From Chitinophaga eiseniae (lineage in GTDB: Bacteria; Bacteroidota; Bacteroidia; Chitinophagales; Chitinophagaceae): a stretch of 64,000 nucleotides of DNA. Shown here piece by piece: positions 16,688 through 26,500 of this stretch. Numbering within the stretch: the first letter of the stretch is position 1; each line of letters starts with the position of its first letter. A model generated the notes under the pieces. That model ran no database searches. It was not told the DNA's origin and was given only the letters and a program-made list of their open reading frames with translations. The stretch lies in assembly GCF_012641265.1 (NCBI RefSeq), contig NZ_JABAHZ010000008.1:186001-250000 (forward strand), in the 5' to 3' direction. Made by a program: the position numbers and the translations under genes.

Positions 16688-17590
16688 ATGCACACTTACG
16701 ACGTAATCATTATAGGAGGCAGCTATGCGGGCCTCGCAGCAGCTATGACACTGGGCCGTTCTCTCAGGCAGGTGCTGGTCATCGACAGCGGGGCGCCCTG
16801 CAACCGCCAGACACCGCACTCGCACAACTTCCTGACGCAAGACGGCGTAGCGCCCGCCACCATTGCCGCCATTGGTAAAGCGCAGGTAGCGCAGTATCCT
16901 ACCATACAGTTTAAAAGCGGATTGGCTGTCAGCGGCGGGCAAACGGGCGATACATTTACGATCCATACCGCAGAGGGGGAACATTTCCAGGCCAGGAAAC
17001 TATTATTTGCGAGCGGTGTAAAAGATGAAATGCCCGATATAAAAGGGTTTGCCGAATGCTGGGGCATTTCTGTGCTGCACTGCCCTTACTGTCATGGCTA
17101 TGAAGTAAAAGATAAGCCTACCGGCATACTGGTCAATGGAGAGCAGGCCTCCGAATTCGGCCGTCTGATCCACCATTGGACCAGCGACCTGACAATATTT
17201 ACCAACGGCCCCATCACCATACCGGCCGACCACGTGGCCCAGCTACAGGCGCTGCGTATAGGCATTAACGATAAACCGGTGAAAGCCATCGTGGCAGCGC
17301 AAGGCCATATTCAGCACCTGCTTTTTGAAGATGGCAGCACACAGGCCCTGCAGGCGTTGTACGCCCGGCCGGCCTATCAGCAACACTGCCCTATCCCCGG
17401 GGCCATGGGATGCCAGTTGTCGGAAACCGGCCATATTGTGGTCAATGCTTTCCAGGCTACTACCGTAGCTGGCATATTTGCTGCCGGCGATGCCACCACG
17501 ATGTTCAGGAGCGTATCTGCCGCTGTAGGCGCTGGCTCCCTGGCCGGCGCTATGATTAACAAGGAGCTGATCATGGCCACCACGGTGTAA
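16688..17590 (+). CDS. NAD(P)/FAD-dependent oxidoreductase, thioredoxin-reductase-like
   Basis: 300 residues from the ATG at 16688; a longer frame opens at 16646, but that would start inside the promoter. The N-terminal FAD dinucleotide fold begins DVIIIGGSYAGLAAAM. A redox pair is present as CPYCHGYE, at the position of the CxxC of thioredoxin reductase, and the second FAD motif appears as GIFAAGDATTMFRS. The central NADPH half is short, and the usual GxGxxA motif is replaced by TGILVNGEQASEFG. Such proteins reduce disulfides or small electron acceptors; the partner is unknown. Preceded by the palindromic operator 16634-16652. Single-gene transcript. Confidence 0.88.
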   Translation: MHTYDVIIIGGSYAGLAAAMTLGRSLRQVLVIDSGAPCNRQTPHSHNFLTQDGVAPATIAAIGKAQVAQYPTIQFKSGLAVSGGQTGDTFTIHTAEGEHFQARKLLFASGVKDEMPDIKGFAECWGISVLHCPYCHGYEVKDKPTGILVNGEQASEFGRLIHHWTSDLTIFTNGPITIPADHVAQLQALRIGINDKPVKAIVAAQGHIQHLLFEDGSTQALQALYARPAYQQHCPIPGAMGCQLSETGHIVVNAFQATTVAGIFAAGDATTMFRSVSAAVGAGSLAGAMINKELIMATTV

Positions 17591-17682
17591 AGGGAAAGAT
17601 ATTTACCAGGGGGTTGTATATCTGAAAAGGTTTTGATATATTAGTCAATGTACTCTTATACCATCACCTAAAATAACCTTGA

Positions 17683-17991
17683 ATGTTCACAACCCTTGCT
17701 GTCTTAGCCGCCCTGTTTTTCGTGGCCCATGTGTACCTCCTGTTTACTTCCTTTGGGAAAAGTGGTTTTCAGAAACAGAAATACCTGTGGTCGCATATCA
17801 CACTATGGATTACCGGCGGCATTGCCTGCCTGATCGCAATTTTATTTGCAGGTAAGTCCGTATCCGGTGTCATCGATGTATTCGATACTCCCGGTAAAGC
17901 TTCCCTCCTCATTGTTATCGCGCTGGTACTGTCGGCCGTAGCACATAGCATTGTAAAGCTGCTGGTGCTGCCGAAATACCAGAGAGCATAA
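17683..17991 (+). CDS. Small membrane protein of unknown function
   Basis: 102 residues with three hydrophobic segments (about 2-21, 37-58 and 75-96) separated by short polar loops containing GKSGFQKQKYLW and GVIDVFDTPGK. I do not recognise a family. It could be a DUF-type small integral membrane protein. The stop codon is followed after 12 bases by the hairpin 18004-18084. The frame has a normal ATG and codon use like its neighbours. Confidence 0.7.
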   Translation: MFTTLAVLAALFFVAHVYLLFTSFGKSGFQKQKYLWSHITLWITGGIACLIAILFAGKSVSGVIDVFDTPGKASLLIVIALVLSAVAHSIVKLLVLPKYQRA

Positions 17992-18003
17992 AGCAGAAAG
18001 CGT

Positions 18004-18084
18004 AAAGCAAAAAGCTATCGTGGAGAATAATCTCAGCGGATATCTCACTCGCTTTGGTCAGTCACCACAATAGCTTTTTGCTTT
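18004..18084. repeat. Hairpin, member 2 of the dispersed family (opposite orientation)
   Basis: AAAGCAAAAAGCTATCGTGG (18004-18023) pairs with CCACAATAGCTTTTTGCTTT (18065-18084) at 19 of 20 positions; the mismatch is C/A on this strand and G-T on the other. Read on the minus strand, the 41-base loop contains TGACCAAAGCGA and ATATCCGC, matching the loops of members 1 and 3. Longer, less perfect pairing continues outward (GCAGAAAG against CTTCTGC). It follows the small membrane protein gene directly. Confidence 0.75.
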
Positions 18085-18193
18085 CCTCTTTTGGACTTCT
18101 GCTTCTACATAAAATGTTAAAGGTGGAAATTTTTATTTCTCCATCAACAATATTCCCTATATTTATACCTGTTGATCCTGGTTTCTTATAACC

Positions 18194-18243
18194 GCCGGCG
18201 CCGACCGGCTACCGCAAGACCTGCATTACTCCGCAGGAATCTT
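18194..18243 (+). other. Two tandem hairpins in the leader region of the immunity-like gene
   Basis: Within the 343-base gap 17992-18334, after the 18004-18084 repeat, GCCGG-N6-CCGGC (18194-18209) is followed by CCTGC-N8-GCAGG (18220-18237), the latter extended by AAGA/TCTT across a two-base bulge. They lie about 90 bases upstream of the 18335 start codon in an otherwise AT-rich gap and could be a terminator pair or a structured 5' leader. No known riboswitch was recognised. Confidence 0.45.
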
Positions 18244-18334
18244 ACAGATGATCACCATCCAAAGAACCTTTGCGCGTTGAAATCACTTTCATAAGTTATT
18301 ATTTTATTAGCACGAAAAGAGAGACACATTTTTT

Positions 18335-18745
18335 ATGAATAAGAAAGATATCTGGAGATATAAATCTTTGGAGCAGTTGGAGAATAGAAGTTGGGGAACA
18401 GCTACAGAAGCAGATTCGGGACTCATTCAAAAATGTCTTGCCTTAGTAAAAGTACCAGTAGTAAAATTATCAGCCAGTGAATTAAGGCTGTTGATCGGAC
18501 AATCATTTAATCCCACTTACCTGGTACCCCTGGCATTAGAGATATTAAAGAACGACGTTTTAGTGACTGCCGGCATGTACCCCGGAGATCTGTTAAAGAA
18601 TGTACTGGACGTACCAGCCACGTTTTGGGAGGAACATCCCGATCTTCACAAAAACCTCATCGACATGATGCAGCGCAGAAGTGAAGAAATAGAAACGGAA
18701 CTCGATTTACCCGAGTACTGGCGTAAAGCAAAAGCCGAAGCCTGA
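18335..18745 (+). CDS. CdiI-type (contact-dependent growth inhibition) immunity-like protein, orphan
   Basis: 136 residues, all-helical and soluble. The opening YKSLEQLENRSWG and the motifs LRLLIGQSFNPTYLVPLALEIL and GMYPGDLLKNVLDVPATFWEEHPDL match a family annotated as contact-dependent growth inhibition immunity proteins. Such proteins bind and neutralise the toxic C-terminus of a CdiA or related polymorphic toxin. No toxin gene lies beside it; the neighbours are a membrane protein and a TlpA-like gene on the other strand. It may therefore protect against toxins of competitors. The family assignment is from memory of motifs, so alternatives remain. Confidence 0.6.
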   Translation: MNKKDIWRYKSLEQLENRSWGTATEADSGLIQKCLALVKVPVVKLSASELRLLIGQSFNPTYLVPLALEILKNDVLVTAGMYPGDLLKNVLDVPATFWEEHPDLHKNLIDMMQRRSEEIETELDLPEYWRKAKAEA

Positions 18746-18801
18746 TAACGATAAGGCTGACCAAAAGGCAATGGCTTTACCTTTCAGCCAGCCGGAAAAA
18801 C

Positions 18802-19926
18802 CTATAGTACTTCTTTCAGCTTATTGATTAACGCATCTCCACGTAGATTCCTGGCTATAATCTTACCCTCCGGATCGAGCAGGAAATTTTGTGGTATACC
18901 GTTAACGCCGTACAGGCGAGCTGCTTCATTGCTCCAGGCCTTCAAGTCAGACACATGCATCCAATGCAGCTGATCGCTGGCAATCGCATTGAGCCAATAT
19001 TCCTTTTTGGAGTCCAGGGAAACCCCCAGGATGGTAAACCCTTTGTCTTTATACTGCTCAAAAGCTTTTACTACATTCGGGTTTTCCGCTCTGCACGGGC
19101 CGCACCAGCTCGCCCAAAAGTCAATCAGCAGGTATTTACCCCGCAGGGAGGATAAACGTACATCGTTCCCCAGGGTGTCCTTTTGCACAAAATCCGGTGC
19201 TATGGCACCAATGGCGGTCAACTTACCAGTGGCAATGCTCTTGGCCAGACGCTGCCCCAACATCGTTTCCTTTGCTTTTGCCGGCACACCCTGGAATGCT
19301 TTCTCTACTTCATAAGGGTCAGCCTCGTTCTGTATCGCATCCGATAAAATTCGTAATGCAATGGTAGCAGCGGGATGATGCTGCACAAACTCTAATGCCA
19401 TCGTATTCTTCTCTGCCTGGATAGCCATATAACGTTTGGTAAATGCCTCTTGTGCAGCCCCACTCTCCCGCTCTGCATCCGGTAAACGGCGGTTTTCGGC
19501 CATCAACACCTGCTGTTTGGCGTCCAGCGGCTGGGTAAGCTTTTGCAGCTCCCCATATTCGCCTTGCGCTACCCCGCCTGTAATGCGGGCGTGTTTGGCG
19601 GAATCGGGCGATACCACTTTCATAGCGCTATTCTCTATATAAAATCCCTGGAAATCCCGCTGACGGCTATAATCGCGCATATCATCCCCCGTGTAATCAA
19701 ACAGCAGGTAAGCCATCACCGGCGCATCCTTTACTTTTCCCTTAAAGCTGAACTGCCCGTTGGTAACAATGGCAGAATCCAGTTTACGTTGTACGTCCAG
19801 GAATACTTTTATCGGCGGCTTTTTGCCGGTAATACGTCCCTGTATAGTGAAGGTGCTGTCTGACTGCTGTGCAAACAGCTGCGCGGCGGGTAACAATCCG
19901 AGCAAAGCCCATGTCTTCTTTATCAT
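18802..19926 (-). CDS. TlpA-like thiol-disulfide oxidoreductase with DUF4369 N-terminal domain
   Basis: 374 residues. A signal peptide (ALLGLLPAAQLFAQ) is followed by a DUF4369-like beta domain (FTIQGRITGKKPPIKVFLDV; about 25-130) and a helical linker. An AhpC/TSA-TlpA thioredoxin fold (about 235-374) ends the protein, with the redox motif WASWCGPCRAENP. It would reduce or isomerise disulfides in the periplasm. It is the last gene of the minus-strand SusCD operon, 5 bases after the PKD-like lipoprotein gene; TlpA-like proteins are usual companions of SusC/SusD/DUF4843/PKD clusters in this phylum, where they may mature exported proteins. Confidence 0.9.
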   Translation of the reverse strand: MIKKTWALLGLLPAAQLFAQQSDSTFTIQGRITGKKPPIKVFLDVQRKLDSAIVTNGQFSFKGKVKDAPVMAYLLFDYTGDDMRDYSRQRDFQGFYIENSAMKVVSPDSAKHARITGGVAQGEYGELQKLTQPLDAKQQVLMAENRRLPDAERESGAAQEAFTKRYMAIQAEKNTMALEFVQHHPAATIALRILSDAIQNEADPYEVEKAFQGVPAKAKETMLGQRLAKSIATGKLTAIGAIAPDFVQKDTLGNDVRLSSLRGKYLLIDFWASWCGPCRAENPNVVKAFEQYKDKGFTILGVSLDSKKEYWLNAIASDQLHWMHVSDLKAWSNEAARLYGVNGIPQNFLLDPEGKIIARNLRGDALINKLKEVL

Positions 19927-19931
19927 ATTGC

Positions 19932-21359
19932 TTATTTACTTTTATAAATGATATCGGAAATACGGCCAAAGCCATCAAACTTTTGTTTGTAGGTTCCACC
20001 GGCAAACTCGCCGGTACCGGCCAGTTTGAAATAATACACACTGCCTTTAGTGCCATCATTGACGCCTACAGCAATCAACGAATTATCGTCGTCGCTGAAC
20101 CAATTTTTCAACATGCGTATAACGGAAACGGATACCCCGGCGCCCGGAAAGGTATACAGCTTCCTTGCGGAGTTAGCCTGCACATCATACAGGTAGAGGC
20201 TATTGCCGGCTGCAAAGTATACCAGCGGCAGTACACCCGAGGTAGCAAAGGCAGTTGCCTGGCGCATTTCCGGCGAAGCCACCGATTGTTTTAACGCACC
20301 GGGATACTCATTGCTATAGGTATCCAGGCCGTACAACATCATGGAACCATCTGCCATCCGGAAGAAATGATAGGCCAGGTCCGGCCCTCTTTCCATGTAC
20401 CGGAGCTCGCCCTTTACATTGTTGACATCAAACACAGCATCGGGCTTCTGGTCAACAAAAGTTTCCAGGGTCACGGAATTGCTGAGAGAAGGCAACCGTA
20501 AAAAGCGGCCATTCTTACGATCGTAAATACAAGCCGAACCCTCACTGGTAATAAAAGGCGCCGCCTCATAATCTCCGATCAACGGTAAGCCATATTTACC
20601 ATTGTTGAGCGTAGAAGCAGCATATACCTTTCCATCATTGACCAGGTAACGTTGGGTAGCATAGTCATTGATGGTCATGAACTGCGGATGCAGGGTGGTT
20701 GGCAGCGCAAAAAACATCGATTTGGCTTCCTGCAGCAACTCAAACTCCGGGTTGCGCACCTGCAACAGGTTATTATCCGTTTCAATAAATAACTCATCGG
20801 TGCCGGTATAAGCGCCCAGCAGGTTAATATGATGCGCTTTGCCGGCCATCGGCTTTCCATTTACCCGCTGATAGATATCCCGGAGCACGGTATCCTGTGG
20901 TGTAATAATGTCAACATCGGACACGTTGTTTTTATCGTTCAGCACCAGCCAGCCGGAAGAAAACGGGCTGCCGATCATTACCTGGAACTTACGGTAACTG
21001 CTTACGCCTGTAGCTTTATCCATTACGCGAAACACCACTACATAAGGATACTGGCGCACAGCCTGGTTTAATTGTATACGGAGATTTTTGCCCGTGCCGA
21101 TGACCACCGGCTGGTCGGGCAACTGTTCCATACTTTCGGTAGTGGGATACATGCTCCACTGGAAGTCAAGGTCTGCCTCCGAGCCCTTATCCACCTTTAC
21201 TACCGGGTTGATCACCAGGGAGTCCATGAAGAGTTTTTTCAGGTTGACGAGGGAGTCGATCTGTATATTTTTCAGCGGCAGGTAATTATAATTGCCTTTG
21301 TCTTTATAACACGACATCAGCGCCAGCAGCAGGAATGGTAATGCTATATATTTTTTCAT
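19932..21359 (-). CDS. PKD-like family surface lipoprotein of the SusCD operon
   Basis: 475 residues from ATG 21359. The GTG at 21383 opens the frame but overlaps the preceding gene and would bury the signal. The start gives a signal peptide with lipobox (LLLALMSC, Cys at about 17). The first 130 residues are beta-rich and PKD-like. The rest has repeats such as LYGLDTYSNEYPG and LVYFAAGNSLYLYDV that suggest a propeller. Such proteins sit on the cell surface with SusC/SusD complexes; the ligand is unknown. It follows the DUF4843 gene and is followed by the TlpA gene. Confidence 0.8.
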   Translation of the reverse strand: MKKYIALPFLLLALMSCYKDKGNYNYLPLKNIQIDSLVNLKKLFMDSLVINPVVKVDKGSEADLDFQWSMYPTTESMEQLPDQPVVIGTGKNLRIQLNQAVRQYPYVVVFRVMDKATGVSSYRKFQVMIGSPFSSGWLVLNDKNNVSDVDIITPQDTVLRDIYQRVNGKPMAGKAHHINLLGAYTGTDELFIETDNNLLQVRNPEFELLQEAKSMFFALPTTLHPQFMTINDYATQRYLVNDGKVYAASTLNNGKYGLPLIGDYEAAPFITSEGSACIYDRKNGRFLRLPSLSNSVTLETFVDQKPDAVFDVNNVKGELRYMERGPDLAYHFFRMADGSMMLYGLDTYSNEYPGALKQSVASPEMRQATAFATSGVLPLVYFAAGNSLYLYDVQANSARKLYTFPGAGVSVSVIRMLKNWFSDDDNSLIAVGVNDGTKGSVYYFKLAGTGEFAGGTYKQKFDGFGRISDIIYKSK

Positions 21360-21379
21360 ATCAGGCTTATTAAAGGTGA

Positions 21380-22078
21380 TCACGCAGGGAAGAATACGGT
21401 ATTGCCGGTTTCGGCATCTACTAATGGACCATGCTCTTTCTCATATGCAGCCAGTGCAGTGGCCACCTTTACTTTCAGGTAGAGCAACTGCCCGTTGCGC
21501 GTCATATCGTAAGGGAAGTCGGACAGGCCGAGGGTGTCTATCATGAAACGATATTTGGCTTTGCTGTATGCGCCGAAATAGGGCACCAGGTATGACTCCC
21601 AGGACGACGGTTTGGTAAGGATATCGTTGATGGTAAAAGTGAGTTCCTTTCCATTCTTATTCAACCCTATGGCATAATTATCGGCAGGCTGCAACGCAAT
21701 CACCAGCTTCACCGCCGTAGTAGCCATGCCGGGAGTACGCCTCACCACCAGGCGCAGCGAGTCGCTGAACTTGCCCGCAGGCATCGTGTAGGAAGGCAAC
21801 AATTCATAGTCGGTGCCCGCAGCTGCGGTGGTTTTATCTGTTACTACCGATATTTTCACCGGCAAGGCCTCGTTCAGGCGAAGGCCGATATAGTTGAGCC
21901 GGAATAATACCGTGTCTTTCATCATGGTGCTCGACCGGGTAGCAAAAGAATAAGTCAGGTCTGCCGCACTGAAATATACCCGCGGATTATTCTGATATAC
22001 TTCCAGCTGGCTTTTCTTACAGGCCATAAAACCCGCTGCCAGCAAACCTATCAAACTATATAAGCAATATTTTTTCAT
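21380..22078 (-). CDS. DUF4843 lipoprotein
   Basis: 232 residues from ATG 22078 (another ATG at 22087 adds three residues). Signal peptide and lipobox (LLAAGFMAC, then KKSQ). The domain matches DUF4843: NNPRVYFSA near the start, then a beta-sandwich with TDYELLPSYTMPAGKFSDSL and FTINDILTKPSSWESYLVPYFGAYSKAKYRF-type ending (core SWESYLVPYFGAYS). It is an outer-surface accessory of the adjacent SusD/SusC pair, with function unknown. The gene sits between susD and the PKD-like gene. Confidence 0.88.
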   Translation of the reverse strand: MKKYCLYSLIGLLAAGFMACKKSQLEVYQNNPRVYFSAADLTYSFATRSSTMMKDTVLFRLNYIGLRLNEALPVKISVVTDKTTAAAGTDYELLPSYTMPAGKFSDSLRLVVRRTPGMATTAVKLVIALQPADNYAIGLNKNGKELTFTINDILTKPSSWESYLVPYFGAYSKAKYRFMIDTLGLSDFPYDMTRNGQLLYLKVKVATALAAYEKEHGPLVDAETGNTVFFPA

Positions 22079-22105
22079 ACAATACATGTTGGTGGATATT
22101 AGCAG

Positions 22106-23524
22106 TTATCGCAGGTCAATTTCGTTATCTGGTAACGGTAACGGGTATACTTTTTCAGGCGTAATCACCTTATCACCGATTTTATTGAGATTCATCCGTT
22201 TGCAATAGAAGAAATATTGTCCTTCACTGAAAAATTCCTTCTGGTACTCTTTACGGATTTCTTCCTGGATCTGTGTCGCATTCAGGCCAGCGGGCAGGTT
22301 TACCACGCCGCGGTTAAACCGTACGGTGTTCAGGTAAGCAGCGGCTTTGGCCGGATCTGCCTCACATTCAGCAGCGATGTAGTACATTTCCGAGATCCGG
22401 ATCAGCGGCATCAGGTAACGGTATTTCAAGGTCATCTTGGCCTGGTCATCCTGCCAGAATTTGATATGATACTGGAAGCCGCTCTGGTCTTTAAAAAGAT
22501 AAGCATAACGGTAATCCGTACCACCACCGCTGCTGGTTTCAAACACCCGTTGCGTAACGCTTTTATCGTTCTTTAGTTCGTATTGTGCTTTACCACTGGT
22601 ATACGTTTCATCTTCATGATATTTGAAATACGCATCTACAGAAGCTTTCATATTGATCACCTGCAGGTTGAACAGGTGCTCGCCGGAAAAGGTATAGTCG
22701 GTGTAGAAGGTGATCTGGCGCGGTGTTACCCAGGTAATTTTAGCCGCAGCGATGACTTCCGCCGCCATTTTACCGGCATTTACTTTGTCATTTTTATAGA
22801 GATACACCCTTGCCAGCAATGCTTTTACGGCCAGGTAGTTCATGCGGCCTTCCCGGTGCTGGAGAAATACGCTGCCATCGTCGGGGCCACCATTCATGGG
22901 ATCAGCTTTTTCCAGCAATGACAATGCTTCCAGCAGGTCGGTAATCACTTTATCTGTTACCTGCCGGGTAGTGGAAATTTCGGTGGGCCGTTGCGTTACC
23001 TCGGTAACATATGGAATAGCAGGTTTATCAGCACCCGCTACAAAGGAAGCACCAAACATCCGCACCAGGTCGAAATGCATCAGCGCACGGAGTCCCAGGG
23101 CCTCACCTTTGATCAGCGTGTACCGGGGCGTGGTTAACACGCTTTTATTGATCTCCAGGTAACGGAGAATATTATTATCATTTACCAGCGCGCTGTACAT
23201 GCCTCTCCAGATATCAGCGATATGTACTTTTACAGTAGCGTTCTGGTAAAGAAACTGTGCATCGTCTTTAAACACATGGTAGTAGTCGGCCGGCCGATAG
23301 CGCTGTGCCAGCACATCGAGAAAGCTCATCGTGAGATAGTCACCATACAGGGGCCTGCCCACCATTTTGGCATATACGCCGGTGAGGGCATCCTGGAAGC
23401 CGCCCTGGCTGGTAAAGAATTCATCCTCTTTTACCTGCGAACGGGGACTTACCTCCAGCCATTTCTTGCACCCTGTACTGCACAACAACAATAAGATAAC
23501 AGGAAGCCATATACGAAATTTCAT
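22106..23524 (-). CDS. SusD/RagB-family nutrient-binding lipoprotein (locus 1)
   Basis: 472 residues. Signal peptide with lipobox LLLCSTGC then KKWLEVSPRSQVKEDEFF, the standard SusD opening. TPR-like helices follow (ALGLRALMHFDLVRMFGASF is the hallmark motif), and the C-terminal SusD signature is present (EIRKEYQKEFFSEGQYFFYCKRM). It forms the lid of the SusC transporter on the cell surface and captures the ligand. The ligand is not predictable, and no glycoside hydrolase is encoded nearby, so peptides or small molecules are possible. It lies 18 bases downstream of susC. Confidence 0.93.
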   Translation of the reverse strand: MKFRIWLPVILLLLCSTGCKKWLEVSPRSQVKEDEFFTSQGGFQDALTGVYAKMVGRPLYGDYLTMSFLDVLAQRYRPADYYHVFKDDAQFLYQNATVKVHIADIWRGMYSALVNDNNILRYLEINKSVLTTPRYTLIKGEALGLRALMHFDLVRMFGASFVAGADKPAIPYVTEVTQRPTEISTTRQVTDKVITDLLEALSLLEKADPMNGGPDDGSVFLQHREGRMNYLAVKALLARVYLYKNDKVNAGKMAAEVIAAAKITWVTPRQITFYTDYTFSGEHLFNLQVINMKASVDAYFKYHEDETYTSGKAQYELKNDKSVTQRVFETSSGGGTDYRYAYLFKDQSGFQYHIKFWQDDQAKMTLKYRYLMPLIRISEMYYIAAECEADPAKAAAYLNTVRFNRGVVNLPAGLNATQIQEEIRKEYQKEFFSEGQYFFYCKRMNLNKIGDKVITPEKVYPLPLPDNEIDLR

Positions 23525-23542
23525 AGTACCTGATTTGACGGA

Positions 23543-26500
23543 TTAAAACTGTGTTTTCAGAGAAAAGGAAAAAGAACGGGCAAACGGATAATCCAATCCA
23601 CGCTCCTGCTCCACGGTAGACAGGTGGAACACTTCATTCATGTATAGCGACAGGCGCAGGTTCTGCATACGCAGGAAGCGGATCTGCTGCCGGCTGAAGT
23701 CGTACGACAAGGACACCGATTCGAGCGACAAGGTATTTTCATCCTGTACAAAGCGGGAAGAAGGTTTGGTTTGCTCCCGGCTGGACACTTTCTTGAAGAA
23801 GGTTACATCCCCCTCTTTTCTCCAGCGTTGTTCAAACACGCGACGGTCTACGTTGGCGGCTACATCCGCATTTTCGACGCGATCGAGCAGCGTGGCGTTG
23901 AAGATCTGGCCACCATAACGGTAGCGCATCAATGCATTCAGGTTAAAACCTTTATAGCCAATGAAAGTGCCGAAAGTGCCTTCATACTGCGGATCCAGGT
24001 TACCGGTAGCCTGTTTGTCGGCCGCTGCCCAGGTATAGCTAACAGTGCCATCAGCGCGTTGAAACAGCTCCCTTCCTGTACCTGGGTCAATGCCGAGGGA
24101 AGGCACCGTCCAGATGGTATTAAGGCCGTAGCCATCCACCAGCAGGGTTACCGGGCCAGTTTGCGGTTTGGTGTTCTGATCGGCATTGAACTTTCGGAAA
24201 CGATCGGCAATATTGGTAATGATGGTACGGTTGCGTACCACGGAGCCGTTGATATTCCAGTAGAAGTTCTGGCGGTCGTTGCGAATGATCATGTAGCGTA
24301 CATACAATTCTATCCCCTTGCCCAGCAATTCTCCGAAGTTGGTTTTATTCATTTCAAAACCTACAGAAGGTGGGGTACTGATGTCGGCAATAGCGTTCCT
24401 GGTTACATCGTGATAGTAGTTAAATTCAATGTTCAGGCGGTTGCGGAACAGGGCCATGTCGGCACCGATATTGGCCGACAGGCGGTTCTGCCAGCTCAGT
24501 TCCCGGTTGCCCAGCGACAGCATATAAGCGCCGAGCATATCGTAATAATAAACGTCGTTGAAATAATTGTAGGTAGCCAGTGCCTGGTAAGCAGGTACAT
24601 TCAACGATCCCCTGGAACCATAACTGGCTCTCAGTTTCAGCAGGTTAATATTTTTGTTATTGCGCAGGAAATCTTCCTTGTGCAGGTTCCAGCCAATACC
24701 GGCCGACCAGAATTCCCCGAAACGTTTGTTGGCGCCAAACTGGGAAGAACCATCAATACGATACGACAGGTCCAGTAAATACTTCTGGAAGTAGGCATAG
24801 TTCACGTTGGCCAACACGCCTACCCTCCTGGTGAGCGACTCACTCCCGATAGGGTGTCCATCTTTTTCATATTGTTTGGCAAACCAACTGGCATCCATGC
24901 GGTCGTTTGGAAAGCCTTCCACCTTGTATCCCTGGTTGTCATCCGTACTTCCGGCCAGGTTGAAACCGGCGGAGGCATAGAGGGAAGAACCATTGATGGC
25001 GCGGCCATAGTTGAGCGTCACGCTGCTTTCATAGTTCATTCTTTTACCATTCTGGATGGTATAAGATCCGCGACGGGCCTTATCATCTGCGCTGTAGTTG
25101 GCAAAAGCGGTATGATCCGCGGGCAAAAACTGCTCACTGTTATTGTCCTGCTTCATGAGGCTAAAACTGCCAATCAGGCGGAAAGGTTTACTCAGCTGCC
25201 ATTCAGCGGAAAAATTATTAATGAATTCAGTGTAAGTGCTCTGATCTTTTACAAACATGGTCCCGTTGTACATCGGGTTGTTCACGCCGTTCTCCAGGGT
25301 TTTCTTCATATGGCCCTCCTCGTCATACATGCTGTAGTAAGGGTTCAGTAACCCAAATTGTGAAAAGCTGCCATAAGGTGAATTGGTGGCTTTGTTATAG
25401 TTCACCGTGAGGGAGTTGCGGAAACGGAGTTGTTTATATTGATACGCCAATGAGACTTCACCAGAATAGTTACTCCTGCCGGAACCTTTCATAACGCCCT
25501 GTTCATTACCGGCAGCCAGTTGCAGTCCATATCTCACGTAATCATCTCCCCCTTCTGCATACAGGGAGTGCCGGTCATACAGGCCGGTTCTTACAGGTTG
25601 TGACAACCAATAAGTATTTACCCCTCGCTTTACGTTGGTGAGGCGGTCGTTGTACAGCTCCTGCAGGCGTTGTGCTTCCTTGGTATCTGGATAGGGTATA
25701 TAAAAATCTTCTCCCCGTGTTACATAGGTATACAGCCCTGCATCTTTTTCCAGCTGTAATTTTTCAGCGGCATTCAGCAGGTGGTATACGTTCAGGTCGG
25801 GGGCCGACACTTTAAAATCGTTGGTATAGCTAAGGCGCAGGCGGCCTTTCTCAGGGCGTACCGTTTCAATGACCAATACACCATTGGCGCCACGGGAGCC
25901 ATAGATGGCTGTTGCGGCCGCATCCTTCAGCAGGGTAACGGCAGCAATGCGGTTCATATCCAGGTCGAATACCCGCTGCAGCGAAGCCTCAAATCCGTCG
26001 AGGATAAACAGCGGTAAGTTCGGGCTGGAGCTATAGTCACCTTTCATATTGGGAAAGCTGGAAGCGCCCCGTACCTGGATATCCGGCAGCCGGTTAGGGT
26101 CTGATCCAAACTGGAGGTTGTCGGGCATTTTAAAGGAAGGATCCAATGCTTTCAGGGCTTCCAGGACGTTTTTGTTACTCACCTGTTTCAACTGTTCCTG
26201 TGTCATGGTGGTCGCTGCGCCGGTATAGCTGGAGGCAGGTCGTTTAAATACGCCGGCATTTACTTCCACCTGTTGTATTTGGCTAACATTCTTGCGGAGT
26301 TGTACATGGAGTACGCCGCCGGCTTTTACGTTTACTTTCTGCGACATATAGCCGATGCTGCTTACCATGACATGAGCGTTGGCATTGGCCGGGATCATCA
26401 GGGTAAAAGTACCGCTGGCATTGGTACTGGCGCCGATAGAGGTACCAGGTAAGGTAATGGTGGCGCCGGGAATGGGGTCTCCGTTTTCCTCCGTTACCGT

